From: Streptomyces sp. TRM68367
Lineage (GTDB): Bacteria > Actinomycetota > Actinomycetes > Streptomycetales > Streptomycetaceae
Length of the DNA: 64,000 bases
Direction of reading: 5' to 3'
NCBI RefSeq assembly: GCF_014495685.1
Contig: NZ_JACTVI010000041.1
Location: 1 to 64,000, forward strand
The notes under the pieces: model-generated
Database searches by the model: none
Told to the model about the DNA's origin: nothing
The model's input: only the letters and a program-made list of their open reading frames with translations
Position numbers and translations under genes: made by a program
Shown: one piece after another, positions 44,238-53,761 of the stretch
How positions within the stretch are numbered: the stretch's first letter is position 1
Layout of the letters: each line of letters opens with the position of its first letter

Positions 44238-44804
44238 CTACGCCCGCTCCCCAGCCTCCGGTACCGGCGCCCGTTGGGCCAGTTGGGGTTGCGGGGGTTC
44301 GTGGGCCGAGGAGGACGGCTCGGGGGTCGGGGTGGGGGTCGGGGAGGCCGGTGGTTCCTTCGTGGGGATCGGGTCTGGGTCGGGGGTGCGGGTGGGCGCC
44401 GGTGGGGTCGTGCGCGGGGGAGCCGGGCGGTCGGGCCTGTCCGGTCCGGGGTCGGCCGGTGCCGGGCCGGTCTCCGCGGCGGACGGCTGCGCCGAGGGCA
44501 CCCCGGACTCCGTCGGTCCGCCCTTGTCCTTGCCCTTCTTCCCCTTGCCGTCCTCGTCCCCGTCCTTGCCCTTGCCGTGCCGGTGCTCGCCGCCGGCCCC
44601 GGCCGCCCCGTACCCGGAACCGCCGCCGGACACCGCCGACCCGCCGTCGGGCGCCTTGCCGCCCTCGGATCCGGCGGAGTGCGACGGCCTGGCACGCCCG
44701 CCTCCGTCGTCGTCACCCACGCTCATGCAGCCGGCGGCAGCGGCGACGGCCATGACCGTGGCGGCCAGACGGACGGGTACGTACAAGGGACGCACGGGAG
44801 CCAC
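44238..44804 (-). CDS. low-complexity lipoprotein
   Basis: 188 aa. Lipoprotein signal LAATVMAVAAAAGC (Cys 26), then Gly/Ser/Asp/Lys-rich sequence (GKGKDGDEDGKGKKGKDKGG) and a Pro/Thr-rich tail typical of wall-spanning stalks. No folded domain seen. Preceding gap 43965-44237 holds the helicase promoter region and no gene. Confidence 0.6.
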   Translation of the reverse strand: MAPVRPLYVPVRLAATVMAVAAAAGCMSVGDDDGGGRARPSHSAGSEGGKAPDGGSAVSGGGSGYGAAGAGGEHRHGKGKDGDEDGKGKKGKDKGGPTESGVPSAQPSAAETGPAPADPGPDRPDRPAPPRTTPPAPTRTPDPDPIPTKEPPASPTPTPTPEPSSSAHEPPQPQLAQRAPVPEAGERA

Positions 44805-44914
44805 CTCCGAGGGCGGATGGAGAAGTCAACCTGCCCAACTCCCTTCGCCCACAAGAAGACACGCGCGCCCCGCACGGTCCGGCAAGCGGGCTGCCCAAAT
44901 AGGAGACATTCACC

Positions 44915-45193
44915 ATGTTCGGCGACGACAGGGTCCACGTGGAACTGCTGACAGCCAAGGTCACTGTGACGCACCAAGATGGCCGCGTACGGCAGCGAGG
45001 CACGGGCCTTGATCACTGCGGCGATCAACTCTCGGGTAATCCGCGTGCAACGGGGTGCGGGCTCTCCTCCGGCCCGCAGAGCAACCCGGACGACGCCCAG
45101 AACTGGGCACTCAAGCACACCGGACGCAACCCCGGTCATGATCTGTTCCGACGCGAGTACACCGACCACGCCCGCGTGACCCGAGCCGAGTAG
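44915..45193 (+). CDS. hypothetical protein, possibly frameshifted
   Basis: 92 aa; AGGAG nine bases before ATG 44915. The first 30 residues (MFGDDRVHVELLTAKVTVTH) and the last 30 (NWALKHTGRNPGHDLFRREY) look coded, the middle less so, while another frame there reads YGSEARALITAAINSRVIRV. Two compensating indels are possible. No family recognised. Confidence 0.35.
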   Translation: MFGDDRVHVELLTAKVTVTHQDGRVRQRGTGLDHCGDQLSGNPRATGCGLSSGPQSNPDDAQNWALKHTGRNPGHDLFRREYTDHARVTRAE

Positions 45194-45316
45194 AGCCCCG
45201 GTTCGCGACGGTGAGCGACAGGGCTCAGCCGCACCGGCCCCGTCCGTGCCGTCCCGCGGCACATGGGCGGGGCCACTGCGTACACGCATTCACCGCCCTT
45301 CCCCGACAATGGCCGT

Positions 45317-45667
45317 GTGCTGGAGATGACCCGCGAAGCATTCGAAGAGCTCGTGAGCGAAGCCCTTGACCAGATCCCCGCGGAGCTGACACGGGTAATG
45401 GACAACGTGGCCGTCTTCGTCGAGGACGAGCCACCCGCCGATGACCCGGAGCTACTGGGCCTCTACGAAGGGACACCGCTCACGGAGCGTGGCGAGTGGT
45501 ACGCCGGAGTGCTCCCGGACCGGATCACGATCTACAGGGGCCCCACGTTGCGCTTTTGCGAGACACCGGAGGATGTGGTGCACGAGGTGGCCACGACCGT
45601 CATCCATGAGGTTGCTCACCACTTCGGCATCGAGGACGAACGGCTCCACGAACTGGGCTGGGGCTGA
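45317..45667 (+). CDS. small zincin-like metallopeptidase family protein
   Basis: 116 aa from GTG 45317 (VLEMTREAFEELVSEALDQI). The C-terminal motif TTVIHEVAHHFGIEDERLHE contains HExxH with a downstream Glu/His, the minimal zincin fold typical of this 115-130 aa actinobacterial family (DUF1025-like). Substrate and role are unknown. It is cytoplasmic. Confidence 0.82.
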   Translation: MLEMTREAFEELVSEALDQIPAELTRVMDNVAVFVEDEPPADDPELLGLYEGTPLTERGEWYAGVLPDRITIYRGPTLRFCETPEDVVHEVATTVIHEVAHHFGIEDERLHELGWG

Positions 45668-45835
45668 GGCTCCCGCCTCCCTGAACGTCCTCCCTACTGG
45701 CCACCGGGACACGCCCCTGTCACCCCGCCCGGCGGCGTACGGGAGGTGCGGGCGCAGGACGACCGCGCGGCGCATTCCCCGCCTGTCACCCCGTCCGCCC
45801 GGCATACCACCCCGGGACTTGGGCATACGGGACCA

Positions 45836-47446
45836 ATGGCCCGCGTCCCCATCGCTGTCATGAAGGTCCTGAGTGCCCTGAGCGTCCGAGGAGGACTGAG
45901 CCGGCTTCGCGGAGCACCGCGTGCCCTCGCCCGCCAGTACCGCTCGCGGCAGGCCCCGACAACCGTCGAACTCGTCCCCCAAGCGCACCCCTGGGGCCGC
46001 ACCCTCGGCCTGGTCGCCGTGGTGCTGCTGGGCGCCTGGTTGGGACTGCTGATCGTGGGCAACGTACGGGTCCCGGTCGGCCCTATGGACACGACGATGA
46101 CGCTGCGCCCCTCGATCTCCGGCGGCACGAAGATCAACGTCTCTCCGCTGGGCGCCCTCCAGCTGGACAGCCACAACGCCCCGGTCCGCCTGGACGTGAA
46201 CGTCGACCAGCTCGACCCGGTCCGCTCCCAGGCCCTCGTCGACCACCCCGAGCGCTTCTCCGGCCTGCAGGACGAGGTCACCCAGGACATCGGGCACGGC
46301 GCCCTCGACCTGGCCGTACGCTCCTGCGTCGCCGTCGTCGCGGGCGCCACCGCCCTCGGTCTCGCGGTCTACCGCCGCCCCCGCCGCGCCCTCGCCGCCG
46401 GCGGCCTCGCCCTGTCCCTGCTGGCCGCCTCGGGCGGGACGGCGTACGCCACCTGGAACCCCGACTCTGTCCTGGAGCCGAAGTTCTCCGGACTGCTCAG
46501 CTCCGCGCCCTCCCTGGTCGGCAACGCGCGCAGCATCGTCACCGAATTCAACGTTTATCAGGAGGAGTTGGCGCGACTGGTGACGAATGTGACCAAGCTG
46601 TACGACGCCACCTCCACGCTTCCCGCGTACGCCCCGGACCCGTCCACGATCCGCGTCCTGCACGTCTCCGACATCCACCTCAACCCGGCGAGCTGGAAGA
46701 TCATCGCCTCGCTCGTCGACCAGTACGACGTCAATGTGATCGTCGACTCCGGCGACACGATGGACCACGGCACGGCCGCCGAGAACGGCTTCCTGGACCC
46801 GATCGAGGATCTGGGCGCCCCGTACGTGTGGGTGCGCGGCAACCATGACTCGATGATCACCCAGCGCTATCTGGAGGGCCTGAAGAACGTGCACGTCCTG
46901 GACGACGGCCGGGCCCAGACGATCGCGGGACTGCGCTTCGCGGGCATCGGCGACCCGCAGTTCACCCCGGACCGCTCGAAGACGGTCGGCGCCGAGCAGT
47001 CGCAGGAGCTGGCCGGCGCCCGCCTGGCCTCGGCCCTGCGCGACCAGCGCACCGCCGGCCGGCCGGTGGACGTGGCCATCGCGCACGAGCCGCCGGCGGC
47101 GCGCGAGGTGGACGGCGAGGTGCCGCTGGTACTCGCCGGGCATGTGCACCACGAGAAGACGGAGGTCATGAAGTTCGGCACCCGGCTGCGCATCGAGGGC
47201 TCCACGGGCGGCAGCGGGCTGCGTGCGGTCGAGGGCAAGTACCCGGACCCGATCGAGGCGTCGGTCCTCTACTTCGACCGGGACACCCGCCGCCTCCAGG
47301 CCTGGGACGCGATCGAACTGGGCGGCCTGGGCAAGTCGACGGCCGAGGTGAGCCGCCATCTGCCCGAGGAGAACCAGCCGGGGGCGTCACCGTCGCCGAG
47401 TCCGACGCCCAGCCCGTCCCCCAGCCCGGCGACGAGCGCTCCCTGA
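45836..47446 (+). CDS. membrane-anchored metallophosphoesterase
   Basis: 536 aa from ATG 45836 (MARVPIAVMKVL). Membrane segments LGLVAVVLLGAWLGLLIVGN, VRSCVAVVAGATALGLAVY and AAGGLALSLLAASGG precede a calcineurin-type phosphoesterase: VLHVSDIHLNP (DxH), VDSGDTMDHG (GDxxD-like), YVWVRGNHDS (GNHD), VAIAHEPP, VLAGHVHHEK (GHxH). The C-terminal 35 residues are Ser/Pro repeats. The catalytic part probably faces outside. The substrate is unknown. Confidence 0.85.
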   Translation: MARVPIAVMKVLSALSVRGGLSRLRGAPRALARQYRSRQAPTTVELVPQAHPWGRTLGLVAVVLLGAWLGLLIVGNVRVPVGPMDTTMTLRPSISGGTKINVSPLGALQLDSHNAPVRLDVNVDQLDPVRSQALVDHPERFSGLQDEVTQDIGHGALDLAVRSCVAVVAGATALGLAVYRRPRRALAAGGLALSLLAASGGTAYATWNPDSVLEPKFSGLLSSAPSLVGNARSIVTEFNVYQEELARLVTNVTKLYDATSTLPAYAPDPSTIRVLHVSDIHLNPASWKIIASLVDQYDVNVIVDSGDTMDHGTAAENGFLDPIEDLGAPYVWVRGNHDSMITQRYLEGLKNVHVLDDGRAQTIAGLRFAGIGDPQFTPDRSKTVGAEQSQELAGARLASALRDQRTAGRPVDVAIAHEPPAAREVDGEVPLVLAGHVHHEKTEVMKFGTRLRIEGSTGGSGLRAVEGKYPDPIEASVLYFDRDTRRLQAWDAIELGGLGKSTAEVSRHLPEENQPGASPSPSPTPSPSPSPATSAP

Positions 47447-47554
47447 GCGAGCCGGCCGGACGCTGCCCGGCCAAACCGTTTTGGCGATCCTTCCCGCCAT
47501 CACCTATGCTTCTCACGTCCCCGACGCGCTGAGCAGCGCCCCGGTGGGCCGATA

Positions 47555-47630
47555 GCCCTCATCGTCTAGCGGCCTAGGACGCCGCCCTTTCAAGGCGGTA
47601 GCACGGGTTCGAATCCCGTTGGGGGCACCA
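47555..47630 (+). tRNA. tRNA-Glu (UUC)
   Basis: GCCCTCA acceptor, anticodon stem-loop CCGCCCTTTCAAGGCGG, T-arm CGGGTTCGAATCCCG, discriminator A at 47627 and an encoded CCA (47628-47630). It lies just before the chaperone region, a possible integration point. Confidence 0.95.
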
Positions 47631-47673
47631 TCCCTTCTGCTTTGTTGCAGGTCAGCGCACCAGCCAGGCGGCC

Positions 47674-49563
47674 TCACAGAAGGTCGCGGTAGCGCGAGAG
47701 GAACTCGGCTCGCTGCTCGGGGGACAGCCGCATCAGCGCGTCGCGTATGGACGACGGCAGATGAGACAGCTCATAGTCCTCGACCCGGGACGACGGACTG
47801 AGCGGATTCGACGACCTGAGTCCGGACGAGAATGACAGTCGGTCGTTCCCGTAGATGCTTTCCGCGTAGCGGAACCCGGTGAGGTTCTTCGTGATGAGCT
47901 TGCGCGTCTTCCCCTTCCTGGCCACGGTCAAGGCGGATTCGAGCAGCCGGATGCTCCGCCGTTTGGGCGCCGCGACATCGGGGACGAGGGCCACGGCGCA
48001 GTTGTTGAGCAGCACTGCGGTCTGATCGCTGAGCCGGGACGCGGCGAACCGGATCTTCCACGCCTTGCACTCGCGCAGCTCCCTGACCCGCCGCAGCACG
48101 CGGTCCTCGATCTCCGCGGCGGCGCGGTCCGGCTTGTTCGTGCGCAGTAGTTCCTGCGCCCGCTTGAGGCCGGTCAGGGTGGCATCGAGCGCCGCGGTGT
48201 ACGGCCCGAGGCGGGTGTGGTCGTTGAGCCGGCGGCGGTTCTTCCTGATGAGCTTGCGCGCCTGCCTGGTCTCCGCCAGCTTCGCGGCCTCGTCGAGCAG
48301 CTCGAAGCTCTCCTGCGCGGGCGAGGGCGCGGTGCCGGGAGACAGTGCGATGGCGCAGTTGTTGAGCAGGACCGCCGTCGCGTCGGCGAGCTTGGCCGCG
48401 TTCTCCCGCTTTTCCCTGTCCTCGCTGCCCCGCAGCTCGGTGAGCCTCGGCAGTACGTGACTCTTCAGCTCGGCGACGGCTCGCTCGGCCTTGTTGTCGT
48501 CCAGGAGCGTGCGGACCTTCTCCATCGACTTCACGACCGAGCCGAGCACCAGGTACTTCCGGTTGCCGGTGACGATCCTGCGGGTCTCGTCCGTCTCGGC
48601 CAGCGCCAGTGCCAGTTCGAGCAGCCGGGCGTCCTCCCCCGCGGGGAGCGAGGTGCCGGAGCCGGTGGACATGGCGCAGTTGTTGAGCAGCAGCGCCGTG
48701 CGGTCGCTCAGCTTGTTGACGGTGCGCCGTACGCCGACGGCGTCGAAGGCGCGCAGCCTGGTCAGCTGCGGCACGATCTCCTTCTCCACGGTCGACACCG
48801 CCTGGACGGTGTGCTCGGTGTGCTGCTCGCGGGCGCGGTCCAGGGCGAGCTGCACGGAGTCCAGCTCCGGTCGCAGCTGCTGCTCGACGGCCTCGCCCAG
48901 CAGCGGCTCGCCGGCCCACGACCAGACGCCGAAGAGTCCGATCATCCGCTGCGGCGCCGCCGCCTTGGCGGCGAGCACCGCGATGGGCGCGACCAGGGTG
49001 CGGCGGACCTCGCCTTCGAGCACGGGCAGCGCCGAGGGGTCCAGGCGGCGGTCGTCGAGTGCGGTGATGCGGTGCCGAAGGTGGCCCCAGAAGCCGGGGT
49101 GGTCGAGTGCTCCCCGCCAGCCTTCGGCGGCCGCGCCCCAGCTGTTCTCCCCCTCGGCGGGTGCCGCGCGGCCGGACAGTTCCTCGTCCAGGGCCCGGGC
49201 GTGGGCCCGTACGGCCGCGTCGTGCGCCCGGTGCAGCACGGGGTCGCAGCCGCAGGCCCCGTCCGGGGTGTCCCAGAGCCAGAACAGCTCGTCGACGATC
49301 CGGCGCTGCGGATGGTCGATGATGTCGAACGCGGCACCGTACTGCTCCACGCTCCGCCGGCCGGGCACGGGAAGCTCACCCGCGGCGGGGACGTCCGCCC
49401 CGGCGCGGGCGGCGGTGGTGATGTGCTGCTTCTGCTGACGGATCGTCCGGCGCGGCGCCATGGTGGAGATCCCGGTCACTCTGAAGGCGTTGCGCTGATA
49501 GAGCTCGGGGACGGTGAGCTCGCGAAGGCGCTCCATGGCCACCGGTGCGGTGCCGTTCGACAA
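47674..49563 (-). CDS. J-like module plus repeated helical domains, Hsp70-operon protein
   Basis: 629 aa. The TTG at 49563 is chosen because GGGAGGA lies five bases upstream; ATG 49536 is the alternative. Residues 15-110 (ELYQRNAFRVTGISTMAPRR, TIRQQKQHI ... DIIDHPQRRIVDELFWLW) match in layout the 116-aa protein encoded at 59035 and a J domain without HPD. The rest has three copies of a roughly 120-residue helical unit containing LSDRTALLLNNCAM, LADATAVLLNNCAI or LSDQTAVLLNNCAV, each followed by L-E-x-A-x-x-x-A and TRRIVTGNRK-, ARKLIRKNRR- or TRKLITKNLT-type segments. It is the last gene of the leftward operon, 44 bases after the preceding stop. Probably the Hsp70 co-chaperone and client binder; this is inference. 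Confidence 0.6.
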   Translation of the reverse strand: MSNGTAPVAMERLRELTVPELYQRNAFRVTGISTMAPRRTIRQQKQHITTAARAGADVPAAGELPVPGRRSVEQYGAAFDIIDHPQRRIVDELFWLWDTPDGACGCDPVLHRAHDAAVRAHARALDEELSGRAAPAEGENSWGAAAEGWRGALDHPGFWGHLRHRITALDDRRLDPSALPVLEGEVRRTLVAPIAVLAAKAAAPQRMIGLFGVWSWAGEPLLGEAVEQQLRPELDSVQLALDRAREQHTEHTVQAVSTVEKEIVPQLTRLRAFDAVGVRRTVNKLSDRTALLLNNCAMSTGSGTSLPAGEDARLLELALALAETDETRRIVTGNRKYLVLGSVVKSMEKVRTLLDDNKAERAVAELKSHVLPRLTELRGSEDREKRENAAKLADATAVLLNNCAIALSPGTAPSPAQESFELLDEAAKLAETRQARKLIRKNRRRLNDHTRLGPYTAALDATLTGLKRAQELLRTNKPDRAAAEIEDRVLRRVRELRECKAWKIRFAASRLSDQTAVLLNNCAVALVPDVAAPKRRSIRLLESALTVARKGKTRKLITKNLTGFRYAESIYGNDRLSFSSGLRSSNPLSPSSRVEDYELSHLPSSIRDALMRLSPEQRAEFLSRYRDLL

Positions 49564-49607
49564 GGCGTCCTCCCAGGTTCTGCGAGGTCAACGGCGCGTG
49601 CGCCGTG

Positions 49608-50582
49608 TCACGAGGCGGTGTGCGGAGTCAGGATCACCGTGACGGTCCGGTTCGCCGCGTCGGTGCCGTGCGGGGCGTCCCGCTGCTCGGCGCTGGCGAC
49701 CGAGAAGCCGGCGAGCGGCCGGCCACTGGCGTCGCTGAGCGCGCGGGCAGCGGCCATGGCCCGCCACAGGGAGGTGACCGATCCTCCGCTGGCGGGGGCG
49801 CCGGGCACCTGGGCGATGTGCCCGAGGACCCCGACGCGCAGGTTCCGCTGCCCGGCGAGGCGCTCGCCCACCCGGGCCAGCTGCGCCGCGCCGGTGCGGG
49901 TCAGCTCGGCCGCCTCGGAGAACAGGCCCTGCTCGAAGACCACTTGCACGGAGTCCTCGTGCCGCTCCACCCGGGTCCCCGGCGTGCGGACCGCCTTCGC
50001 GAGGGCGTCGAGCGCCTTCGTGCGCCGGGCCTCGGCCGCGGCCGCGGCGCGCTCGCGCTGTTCCGTCAGCTCCTGCCGTACGTCCCGTTCGTCGCGTGCC
50101 ACCGCCGCGGAGCCGGACTGTGGCTCGCGGGCGTCGGACGGCGGCTGGGGGGCGAGGGCCCAGGTCGCCGCCGTGACCGCTCCGGCGCACAGGACGACGG
50201 CCACGGCGGGCCGGAACCGGTGGCGGGCTCGGCCGACGGCGGCCGCAGGGCCGCGGCCGCGGAAGCGCCGGAGGCGGTCCAGGCCGGCCGCGGCGGACTC
50301 GTCCTGCGGGTGCTCGTCGAGCAGTTGCTGCCAGCACCGTTCGGCCGCCGCCAGTTCGCCGCGCTGGGCGTGCACGCGGGCCCGCAGATCGGTCACGTCG
50401 TGGTGCCGGGTGACGGCGGGGTCGTCGCAGCGGTTCAGTTCCCGCAGCGCCGCGTCCAGGTCGCCGGCGCGCGCCGCCGCGGAGGCCCGGGCCACGACCA
50501 GCTCGGCCCGCAGGTCGGTGCCGGGGTCGCGGTCCATGCGGGGCTCGGGCACCGTCTGCGGTACGGATTCCGTCGCTGTCAC
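49608..50582 (-). CDS. membrane protein with TPR-like N-domain and OmpA-like C-domain
   Basis: 324 aa, GTG 50582 overlapping the Hsp70 stop (GTGA). Residues 20-110 are TPR-like helices (ASAAARAGDLDAALRELNRC, RGELAAAERCWQQLLDEHP). One membrane helix follows (FRPAVAVVLCAGAVTAATWA, about 122-144), then a coiled coil (RQELTEQRERAAAAAEARRT). The C-terminus is an OmpA/MotB-like fold (VVFEQGLFSEAAELTRTGAA, RVGVLGHIAQVPGAPASG, SLWRAMAAARALSDASG, NRTVTVIL). This topology would tie a cytoplasmic chaperone to the cell wall. Confidence 0.65.
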   Translation of the reverse strand: MTATESVPQTVPEPRMDRDPGTDLRAELVVARASAAARAGDLDAALRELNRCDDPAVTRHHDVTDLRARVHAQRGELAAAERCWQQLLDEHPQDESAAAGLDRLRRFRGRGPAAAVGRARHRFRPAVAVVLCAGAVTAATWALAPQPPSDAREPQSGSAAVARDERDVRQELTEQRERAAAAAEARRTKALDALAKAVRTPGTRVERHEDSVQVVFEQGLFSEAAELTRTGAAQLARVGERLAGQRNLRVGVLGHIAQVPGAPASGGSVTSLWRAMAAARALSDASGRPLAGFSVASAEQRDAPHGTDAANRTVTVILTPHTAS

Positions 50583-53065
50583 CGGACCCCGCCGTCCTCA
50601 CTGAGCGGGCTGTCGTTCCCGATGACGCCAGGCGGCAGCATCTCGTAGAGCCGCTGGATGACGTCGCCGAGAGCGGCCCGGTCGCGGGCTGCGACGGCAC
50701 GCTTGCCCTGTGCGATCGCGGCATCCGCCTCGTCCCGCGGTGTCATCACGCGGCGGAACCGGGACAGCTCCTTGAACAGGTCGTACTCCAGCTCGCCGGT
50801 GGCGCGCTTCAGCTCGGCACAGAGCTCCCATGCCTGCTTCACCAGCCGCTCCAGCTCGGCGATGTCTGCGCTCTGCATGGCCTTGTTCGCCAGGCCGCGC
50901 AGGCGCTCCAGTTCCTGCCGCTCGACAGCTCCGCCGCCGCGGCGGAGCAGGCCCTCGCACTTCTTGAGCGCGTCCCCGAGTTCCAGCATCAGCCGCGGTG
51001 CCTCGACTGCCTCGCGCTCGATGCGGTCGAGCTGCGCCTGCAGGTCACGGAGGCGCTGGGCGCATTCCAGGCCGGCGTTCCTGTCGGTGGCCGCATGGTC
51101 GATCTTCGTGCGGAGCCGCGCCATGTCGTCGGACAGCTTACGCAGGACGGCCTGCGCGTCGGTGGCCCGGGACTCCCGCACGCGTTCGGTGACCGCGGCG
51201 GCCCGCTGTTCCAGGCCGCGCAGACCGGTCACGAGCTCGCCGTGTTCCGGCTGGGCGCCCTCGAGCCGCACCTCGGCCTCGAACTCCACCCCCATCGTCT
51301 CCACGATGGCCCTGGCCTGCCCGATCTTGCGGACCTCGTAGGTCACTTCGACCTCGCTGCCCTCCGGAAGGTCGTAGCGCAGGTCGCTGCGGCGGAAGGT
51401 GACCTCCCCGACTTCCTTGTTGTTCTTGGCCTCCGCCTCCTCGCCCTCGAGGAGGGGAATCCGGATGACCGCGTCAGGATTGTCGCGGGTCAGGGCGATG
51501 GTCGTGCGGTACGTGTTGCTGTCCTGGACCGGCAGAGCCGCCCCCCGGTTGAGGATCCGGCCGAAGCTGCCGTCGTACTTGCCGATGCCGAGCGAGTGCG
51601 TCAGAACCGGCCCCGGCGCCAGGGTGTTCGTGTGGGTGATGGACAGCGTGTCGGGCGTGAGCTTCTGCCGGACTCCGCAGGCGTCGGTCAGCTCCACCGT
51701 GAACCGGGATTTGGTGTCCGGGGTGATGGTGACGGTGGTGTAGAAGGAGCCGTTCGCGTTGACGGCGACCTGCGGTCCGTGGAAGGCCGGCTCCCCGTCC
51801 GGGTTGTGCAGGGAAACGGTGTAGCCGGTCCAGTCCACCTGGCCGCTGCTGTGCAGTGTTCCGGCCACGGGGATCCCGGTGGTGTCCAGCGACTGCGGTT
51901 CGTAAACCAGGTCGGCGGTGAACTCGCCGACGCGGGGGCGCGGCCGCGTCGCGGGGGCGCGTACGGTGCCGGCGTAGATGGCGGCGCCGCGGGCGACGAC
52001 CGTGGAGGGGTCCTGGCTGTGGTCGATCTGGATGCCCAGCCCCTCCCGCGGGTCGACGAGCAGTTCGCGCAGGCTGGGAGAGAGCGTGGCGCCGCCGACG
52101 AGCAGCAGCCGGTCGATGTGGTCGGGGCGGAGCGAGCTGTCGGCCAGCGCCTTCCGGCAGAGGCCGATCGCCCGGGTGTAGAAGGGAAGGGCAAGGTCGT
52201 CCAGAGCGCCGCGGGTCAGCGTGTACGTGAACATCTGCTCGTCGCCGCTGTCGTCCTTGAGATCGACGAAGAGCTCCGCCGTCCCGGCCCGGGACAGTTC
52301 GATCTTGGCGGCTTCGGCGGCCGCCTTGAGCTTGGCGAAGTTCGTCCGCCACCGCGGGTTGCCGCGGACGAAGTCCCGCAGCCCGAGGTCGCGTCCGGCC
52401 GCGGGCGCCAGCACCTCGTCGACGATGGCCCAGTCGATGTCCTTCCCGCCCAGGTGCGGGTCGCCGGCGTGCTGAAGCAGTTGCAGCTCCCCGTCCCGCT
52501 TGCTCATCACGGCCGCGTCGAACGTGCCGCCGCCCAGGTCGAAGACCATCCAGTGCACGGAATCGGAGGCGTTGTCCACTCCGTAGGCGAGCGCGGCCGC
52601 GTTCGGCTCGTGCAGCAGCGGGCAGTCCTCCCCGAGCCCGGCCAGCACCGCGGCCTTGCCGGTGGCGCTGGACTGGTTCAGCGCGAACGCCGCGGGCACC
52701 GTGATGACGGCCACGGCCGGCGGCTCCCCCAGCTCGTGAGCGACGTCCTGGCGCAGCGACTTCAGCACCTCGGCGGACAGTTGCTCGGGGATCAGGGAGA
52801 CACCCGCCCGGCGGAAGCGGTACTCGGCGCCGGCCACGCCCATCTGGAGCTTGAACTCGGCGTGCGCGTCGTCCGGATCGGACTCCACCCGCTGGCGGGC
52901 CTTGTAGCCGACGTGGGTCATTCCCTCCCGCGGCATCCATACCGCGGACGGGGTGTAGTCCCAGCCGTCGTTGTTCTTGATGATCCGGGATCCGCTGTTC
53001 TCCGCCACCGCGATGGCGCTGTTGGTGGTCCCGAGGTCGATCCCGAAATCGATGGTCTCACGCAT
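50579..53065 (-). CDS. atypical Hsp70 (DnaK-like) chaperone 1
   Basis: 828 aa, ATG 53065. The ATPase domain is intact: IDFGIDLGTTNSAIAV (phosphate 1), VFDLGGGTFDAAVM near 175 (phosphate 2), LLLVGGATLSPSLRELL near 320 (adenosine). After about residue 390 comes an extra beta-sandwich (IPVAGTLHSSGQVDWTGYTV, GSFYTTVTITPDTKSRFTVE) before a substrate-binding-like beta domain (LTHSLGIGKYDGSFGRILNR, NTYRTTIALTRDNPDAVIRI). The C-terminal 220 residues are long helices with heptad character. It is about 200 residues longer than DnaK and lacks the EEVD-type or usual disordered tail. Preceded by a GrpE-like gene. Confidence 0.85.
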   Translation of the reverse strand: MRETIDFGIDLGTTNSAIAVAENSGSRIIKNNDGWDYTPSAVWMPREGMTHVGYKARQRVESDPDDAHAEFKLQMGVAGAEYRFRRAGVSLIPEQLSAEVLKSLRQDVAHELGEPPAVAVITVPAAFALNQSSATGKAAVLAGLGEDCPLLHEPNAAALAYGVDNASDSVHWMVFDLGGGTFDAAVMSKRDGELQLLQHAGDPHLGGKDIDWAIVDEVLAPAAGRDLGLRDFVRGNPRWRTNFAKLKAAAEAAKIELSRAGTAELFVDLKDDSGDEQMFTYTLTRGALDDLALPFYTRAIGLCRKALADSSLRPDHIDRLLLVGGATLSPSLRELLVDPREGLGIQIDHSQDPSTVVARGAAIYAGTVRAPATRPRPRVGEFTADLVYEPQSLDTTGIPVAGTLHSSGQVDWTGYTVSLHNPDGEPAFHGPQVAVNANGSFYTTVTITPDTKSRFTVELTDACGVRQKLTPDTLSITHTNTLAPGPVLTHSLGIGKYDGSFGRILNRGAALPVQDSNTYRTTIALTRDNPDAVIRIPLLEGEEAEAKNNKEVGEVTFRRSDLRYDLPEGSEVEVTYEVRKIGQARAIVETMGVEFEAEVRLEGAQPEHGELVTGLRGLEQRAAAVTERVRESRATDAQAVLRKLSDDMARLRTKIDHAATDRNAGLECAQRLRDLQAQLDRIEREAVEAPRLMLELGDALKKCEGLLRRGGGAVERQELERLRGLANKAMQSADIAELERLVKQAWELCAELKRATGELEYDLFKELSRFRRVMTPRDEADAAIAQGKRAVAARDRAALGDVIQRLYEMLPPGVIGNDSPLSEDGGVR

Positions 53066-53107
53066 CTGAACTCCCCTGCCGACTCCGCGTTCGGCTGCGT
53101 GTGCGAG

Positions 53108-53680
53108 TCATTGAAGAGGCGGCCTGCCGACGACGACCTCGCCCATCTGGATGAGGCGTCCACGGAAATAGATCGAGGGCAGGAAGGTCTCCAGGACGAC
53201 CTCACGGGTGAGGGCCGGGTCGTCCTCGACCGACAGGACCCTCAGTGACAGGCCGGGGTCGTAGTCGTCCCCGTCGTGGTCCTGGATCTTGAGTTCGATG
53301 CCCTCCTGGAGCGCCTGGCGCGCCATCCGCACGCTGCGGCTGATCTGCCGGGAGGTCTTCCCCACCCCGTCGTCCTGCCGCTCCAGCTTCCGCTCCGCCT
53401 TCCACACGCCGGTGGCCGCTTCGGCGAGCCGGGCGGTGTCGACCTGCTCCGCCGGGGTCGTCGCGGACGCGGCGGACCGGCGGGCGGCCGCCTGGGCGGA
53501 GGAAAGTTCCGCGTGGGCGGAGGCGAGGTCCGCGAGGGCGGTGTCGAGTACGGCGAGGTGGCCGGCGATCCGCTCGCGCTGGCCGGCGTTCAGCCGCTCC
53601 GGGGCGATGCGGAACTCCGGGGGGTGCTTCCACTGCCGGTACCAGCCGGCAAGGCGGTCCTGCGAGTGTCTCGGGTTCAC
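53108..53680 (-). CDS. GrpE-like nucleotide exchange factor 1
   Basis: 190 aa, GTG 53680. An N-terminal helical coiled coil (LDTALADLASAHAELSSAQA, VWKAERKLERQDDGVGKTSR) is followed by a GrpE-like beta domain: EGIELKIQDHDGDDYDPGLS, REVVLETFLPSIYFRGRLIQ, MGEVVVGRPPL. In GrpE the pattern G...YDP, E.LRPGY...g..lr.A.V.V is the same. It directly precedes Hsp70 1, 42 bases apart, so it is the probable ADP/ATP exchange partner. Similarity is by layout rather than strong identity. Confidence 0.6.
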   Translation of the reverse strand: MNPRHSQDRLAGWYRQWKHPPEFRIAPERLNAGQRERIAGHLAVLDTALADLASAHAELSSAQAAARRSAASATTPAEQVDTARLAEAATGVWKAERKLERQDDGVGKTSRQISRSVRMARQALQEGIELKIQDHDGDDYDPGLSLRVLSVEDDPALTREVVLETFLPSIYFRGRLIQMGEVVVGRPPLQ

Positions 53681-53761
53681 ATCCCCACCCCCTGGCGCCC
53701 GCTGAAAGGCACCCGTAGATCGTGTCGGGCCCGTCCCGCACGACTATGGCAGCGCCGCTTC

